Below, piece by piece: positions 61,960 to 64,000 of a stretch of 64,000 nucleotides of DNA. The notes under the pieces are model-generated. The model was not told where the DNA came from. It saw only the letters and a list, made by a program, of their open reading frames with translations, and made no database searches. Each line of letters starts with the position of its first letter. The first letter of the stretch is position 1. The DNA is from Clavibacter sp. VKM Ac-2873 (GTDB taxonomy: Bacteria; Actinomycetota; Actinomycetes; Actinomycetales; Microbacteriaceae): the NCBI RefSeq assembly GCF_015351075.1, contig NZ_JADKRS010000001.1, positions 496,001 through 560,000 on the forward strand, given 5' to 3'. Made by a program: the position numbers and the translations under genes.

Positions 61960-61966
61960 GATCCCG

Positions 61967-62479
61967 ATGACTCCCCGCCGCCCCGCCCGCGCCCTGCTGC
62001 GCCCCGTCGCCGCCGCGGCCGCCGCCGTCGGCATCGCCCTCGCCGTCGCCGGCTGCGCCCCCACGGTCTCGCTGGAGGCGGCTCCCGGCGCGACCGATCC
62101 GCTGTGCGCCGACGTGGTCGTCCACCTGCCCGCCGAGCTCGGCACCGCGCCGCTGCGCGAGACCGACGCGCAGGGCACGGGCGCGTGGGGCGCCCCGCAG
62201 AGCACCGTGATCCTCCGCTGCGGCGTCGCGACGCCCGGCCCCACGACGGACGCGTGCATCAGCTACGACGACGTCGACTGGGTCGAGGACGACTCGCGCG
62301 CGCCGGACATCCGCTACACGACCTACGGCCGCACGCCCGCCGTCGAGGTCGTCATCGACTCCACGCAGGCCAGCTACACGGCGCTCACCGACCTCAGCGG
62401 GGTCGTCACGGTCATCCCCCAGACGGCCAAGTGCGTCAGCGCGCAGGACCTCGGGGACGCGCCGCCTCCCGGGAGCTGA
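61967..62479 (+). CDS. DUF3515 family lipoprotein
   Basis: A 170-aa protein with a lipoprotein signal ending ALAVAGCAPT (lipobox VAGC) after an Arg-rich N-terminus. The mature part, with LCADVVVHLPAELG, STVILRCGV and PGPTTDACISYDDVDWV, matches the DUF3515 layout common beside thiL in actinobacteria. It is anchored outside the membrane; role unknown. Its 3' end overlaps the convergent glycosyltransferase gene by 44 nt. Confidence 0.85.
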   Translation: MTPRRPARALLRPVAAAAAAVGIALAVAGCAPTVSLEAAPGATDPLCADVVVHLPAELGTAPLRETDAQGTGAWGAPQSTVILRCGVATPGPTTDACISYDDVDWVEDDSRAPDIRYTTYGRTPAVEVVIDSTQASYTALTDLSGVVTVIPQTAKCVSAQDLGDAPPPGS

Positions 62480-63449
62480 CCGGGAGCGATCCCGTGGGCA
62501 CGGATCCCGCGCCCGACGCCCGTCGCCGCACGCTCGCCACCGCACGGCGCGCCCCGCGCTCGCGGATCACGCGCCGACCGGTGCGCCACCACCGCAGCCA
62601 CGGCAGCTCCCGCGGCCAGTGCACCGTCAGCGACGCCATGCCGCGGCTCATCCGGAGCGGCAGGGTCGAGGGTCGCGTGAGCGGCCGCATGCTGATCCCC
62701 ATCCCGAGGCGCGGGTCGAGCACGATGCGGTGCTCGGGGCCGAGGTGCACGGACAGGTCGATGTCGTCGTGCAGGTGCGTGCCCTCGCGGTGCACGTCGT
62801 CGCGCACGGCGAGCCAGGCGTCGCGGCGGAGCGCGAAGTTGGATCCGAACAGCGGCGGGTGCCCGAGCGCGAGCGTCACGGAGGCGAAGTACGCGCCGAG
62901 GTAGGCCACCGCCGCGATCCCGCGGATCGCCCGCGGACCGTCGAGGAAGCGCGCGGCGCCCGTGACCGCGGCGACGTCCGGCCGGACGGCGAGCACGTCG
63001 CCGAGCCGCTCGATCCAGTCGGCGGGCGGCACGCAGTCGGCGTCGAGCCGGGCGATGACCTCGTGGCGGGCGGCGTCGTAGCCGGCGGACGCGGCCGCGG
63101 GGATCCCCACGACGCCCTCGTGGACGACGCGCGCGCCGGCCTCGCGCGCCACCTCGGCGCTGTCGTCCCGCGAGGCGTTGTCGACCACCACGACCTCGTC
63201 GGGCGCCACGGTCTGCCCCGCGAGGGCCTGGAGGCAGGCGCGCAGGTGCCCCGCGTCGTCGCGCACGGGGATGACGACCGACACCGTCGGCCGCGCCGCC
63301 GCCGCGAGCCGGAGCGCCAGGTCGGCCCGCGGCTCCCCCGCGGCTCCGGCGACCTCACGGCCGACGGTGCGGCTCCACCTCCGCGCCCGGGAGCCGGATC
63401 GAGCCCCGGGAGCGAGGCGGGGTCGGGCGATGGACGGTCCTACGAGCAT
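62436..63449 (-). CDS. Glycosyltransferase family 2
   Basis: A 337-aa protein. After a basic N-terminus, the GT-A domain has VSVVIPVRDDAGHLRACLQALAGQ, EVVVVDNASRDDS, ARLDADCVPPADWIERL (the DxD-like metal site) and HLHDDIDLSVHLGPE as the acceptor-side acid. A hydrophobic stretch (GIAAVAYLGAYFASVTLAL) may bind membrane, then a basic C-terminal tail follows. The donor and acceptor are unknown. A TAGGCT box 6 nt before the ATG predicts a leaderless mRNA. It overlaps DUF3515 at the 3' end. Confidence 0.86.
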   Translation of the reverse strand: MLVGPSIARPRLAPGARSGSRARRWSRTVGREVAGAAGEPRADLALRLAAAARPTVSVVIPVRDDAGHLRACLQALAGQTVAPDEVVVVDNASRDDSAEVAREAGARVVHEGVVGIPAAASAGYDAARHEVIARLDADCVPPADWIERLGDVLAVRPDVAAVTGAARFLDGPRAIRGIAAVAYLGAYFASVTLALGHPPLFGSNFALRRDAWLAVRDDVHREGTHLHDDIDLSVHLGPEHRIVLDPRLGMGISMRPLTRPSTLPLRMSRGMASLTVHWPRELPWLRWWRTGRRVIRERGARRAVASVRRRASGAGSVPTGSLPVSSREAARPRGPAR

Positions 63450-63455
63450 CCTCCG

Positions 63456-63461
63456 AGCCTA
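63456..63461 (-). promoter_or_regulatory. -10 element of the glycosyltransferase gene, leaderless spacing
   Basis: TAGGCT on the minus strand with a 6-nt spacer (CGGAGG) to the ATG at 63449. Confidence 0.45.
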
Positions 63462-63510
63462 GGCTCCTCATCTGAGGAAGCTGACCCCGGGTCGCCGCGC
63501 GGACGGCCCG

Positions 63511-64000
<490 letters not shown>

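Noticed and set aside
61943-61966. TPP riboswitch upstream of thiL
   Set aside because: There are only 24 bp between divergent start codons, far too short for a TPP aptamer.

Overview
The window is about 64 kb of very G+C-rich chromosome with dense, conserved housekeeping genes. It comes from a Gram-positive actinobacterium. Gene content and order (GlgE-type glycogen genes; xerC-dprA-comM-yraN; rpsP-khpA-rimM-trmD; mutM-rnc-rpmF-DUF177-coaD-recG; a DUF2469 protein; a DivIVA-repeat protein beside cdsA) point to the family Microbacteriaceae, and the overall feel is Clavibacter-like. The genus is an inference. I see no phage, plasmid, insertion sequence, CRISPR array, rRNA or tRNA, and base composition looks even throughout. 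No stretch longer than 300 bp lacks a gene.

Layout. 1-93: the first 31 codons of a cysteine desulfurase on the minus strand. 112-11560: glycogen/alpha-glucan block glgX, a Tat/lipoprotein SGNH hydrolase, glgP (minus), glgE and glgB, closed by a strong hairpin. 11634-16556: a thioredoxin-fold TPR protein, a membrane protein with an internal lipobox, and a 593-aa DivIVA-like coiled-coil protein. 16579-21224: AI-2E-family permease, alpha/beta hydrolase, a small Cys/His protein, a Na+/H+ antiporter and a secreted transglycosylase-like protein. 21327-26377 (minus): rpsB, tsf, pyrH, frr, cdsA and a DivIVA-repeat protein. 26611-33356: sugar porter, LytM-like protein, then xerC, dprA, comM and yraN. 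33468-39176: DUF2469, rnhB, lepB, rplS, a divergent membrane protein/map pair, then trmD, rimM, khpA and rpsP. 39450-42184: glutamate-cysteine ligase-like protein, MarP-like protease, VOC protein. 42323-48620 (minus): smc, ftsY, ffh. 48774-52877: GNAT, mutM, rnc, rpmF, DUF177, coaD. 52904-60060 (minus): moxR, DUF58, TgpA-like transglutaminase, recG. 60163-64000: leader peptide plus rsmD, thiL, a DUF3515 lipoprotein, a glycosyltransferase, and the 3' part of ddl.

How the genes work together. The glg block can phosphorolyse (GlgP), debranch (GlgX), extend from maltose-1-phosphate (GlgE) and branch (GlgB) storage glucan. The minus-strand clusters supply translation (S2, EF-Ts, RRF, S16, L19, L32, RimM, TrmD), protein export (Ffh, FtsY, LepB), chromosome maintenance (SMC, XerC, RecG, MutM, RNase HII, DprA) and cell-envelope or pole functions (CdsA, Ddl, TgpA, DivIVA-like proteins).

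The most striking non-genic signal is promoter architecture. Fifteen genes have a TAnnnT -10 hexamer ending exactly 6 or 7 nt before the start codon, which predicts leaderless mRNAs. In two divergent pairs (cysteine desulfurase/glgX and thiL/DUF3515) the two -10 boxes overlap on opposite strands, so one tiny site appears to drive two leaderless genes. The rsmD gene is preceded by a candidate leaderless 17-codon reading frame whose stop overlaps the rsmD start. Ribosomal-protein units (rpsB, rplS, rpsP) instead show extended -10 boxes and longer leaders.
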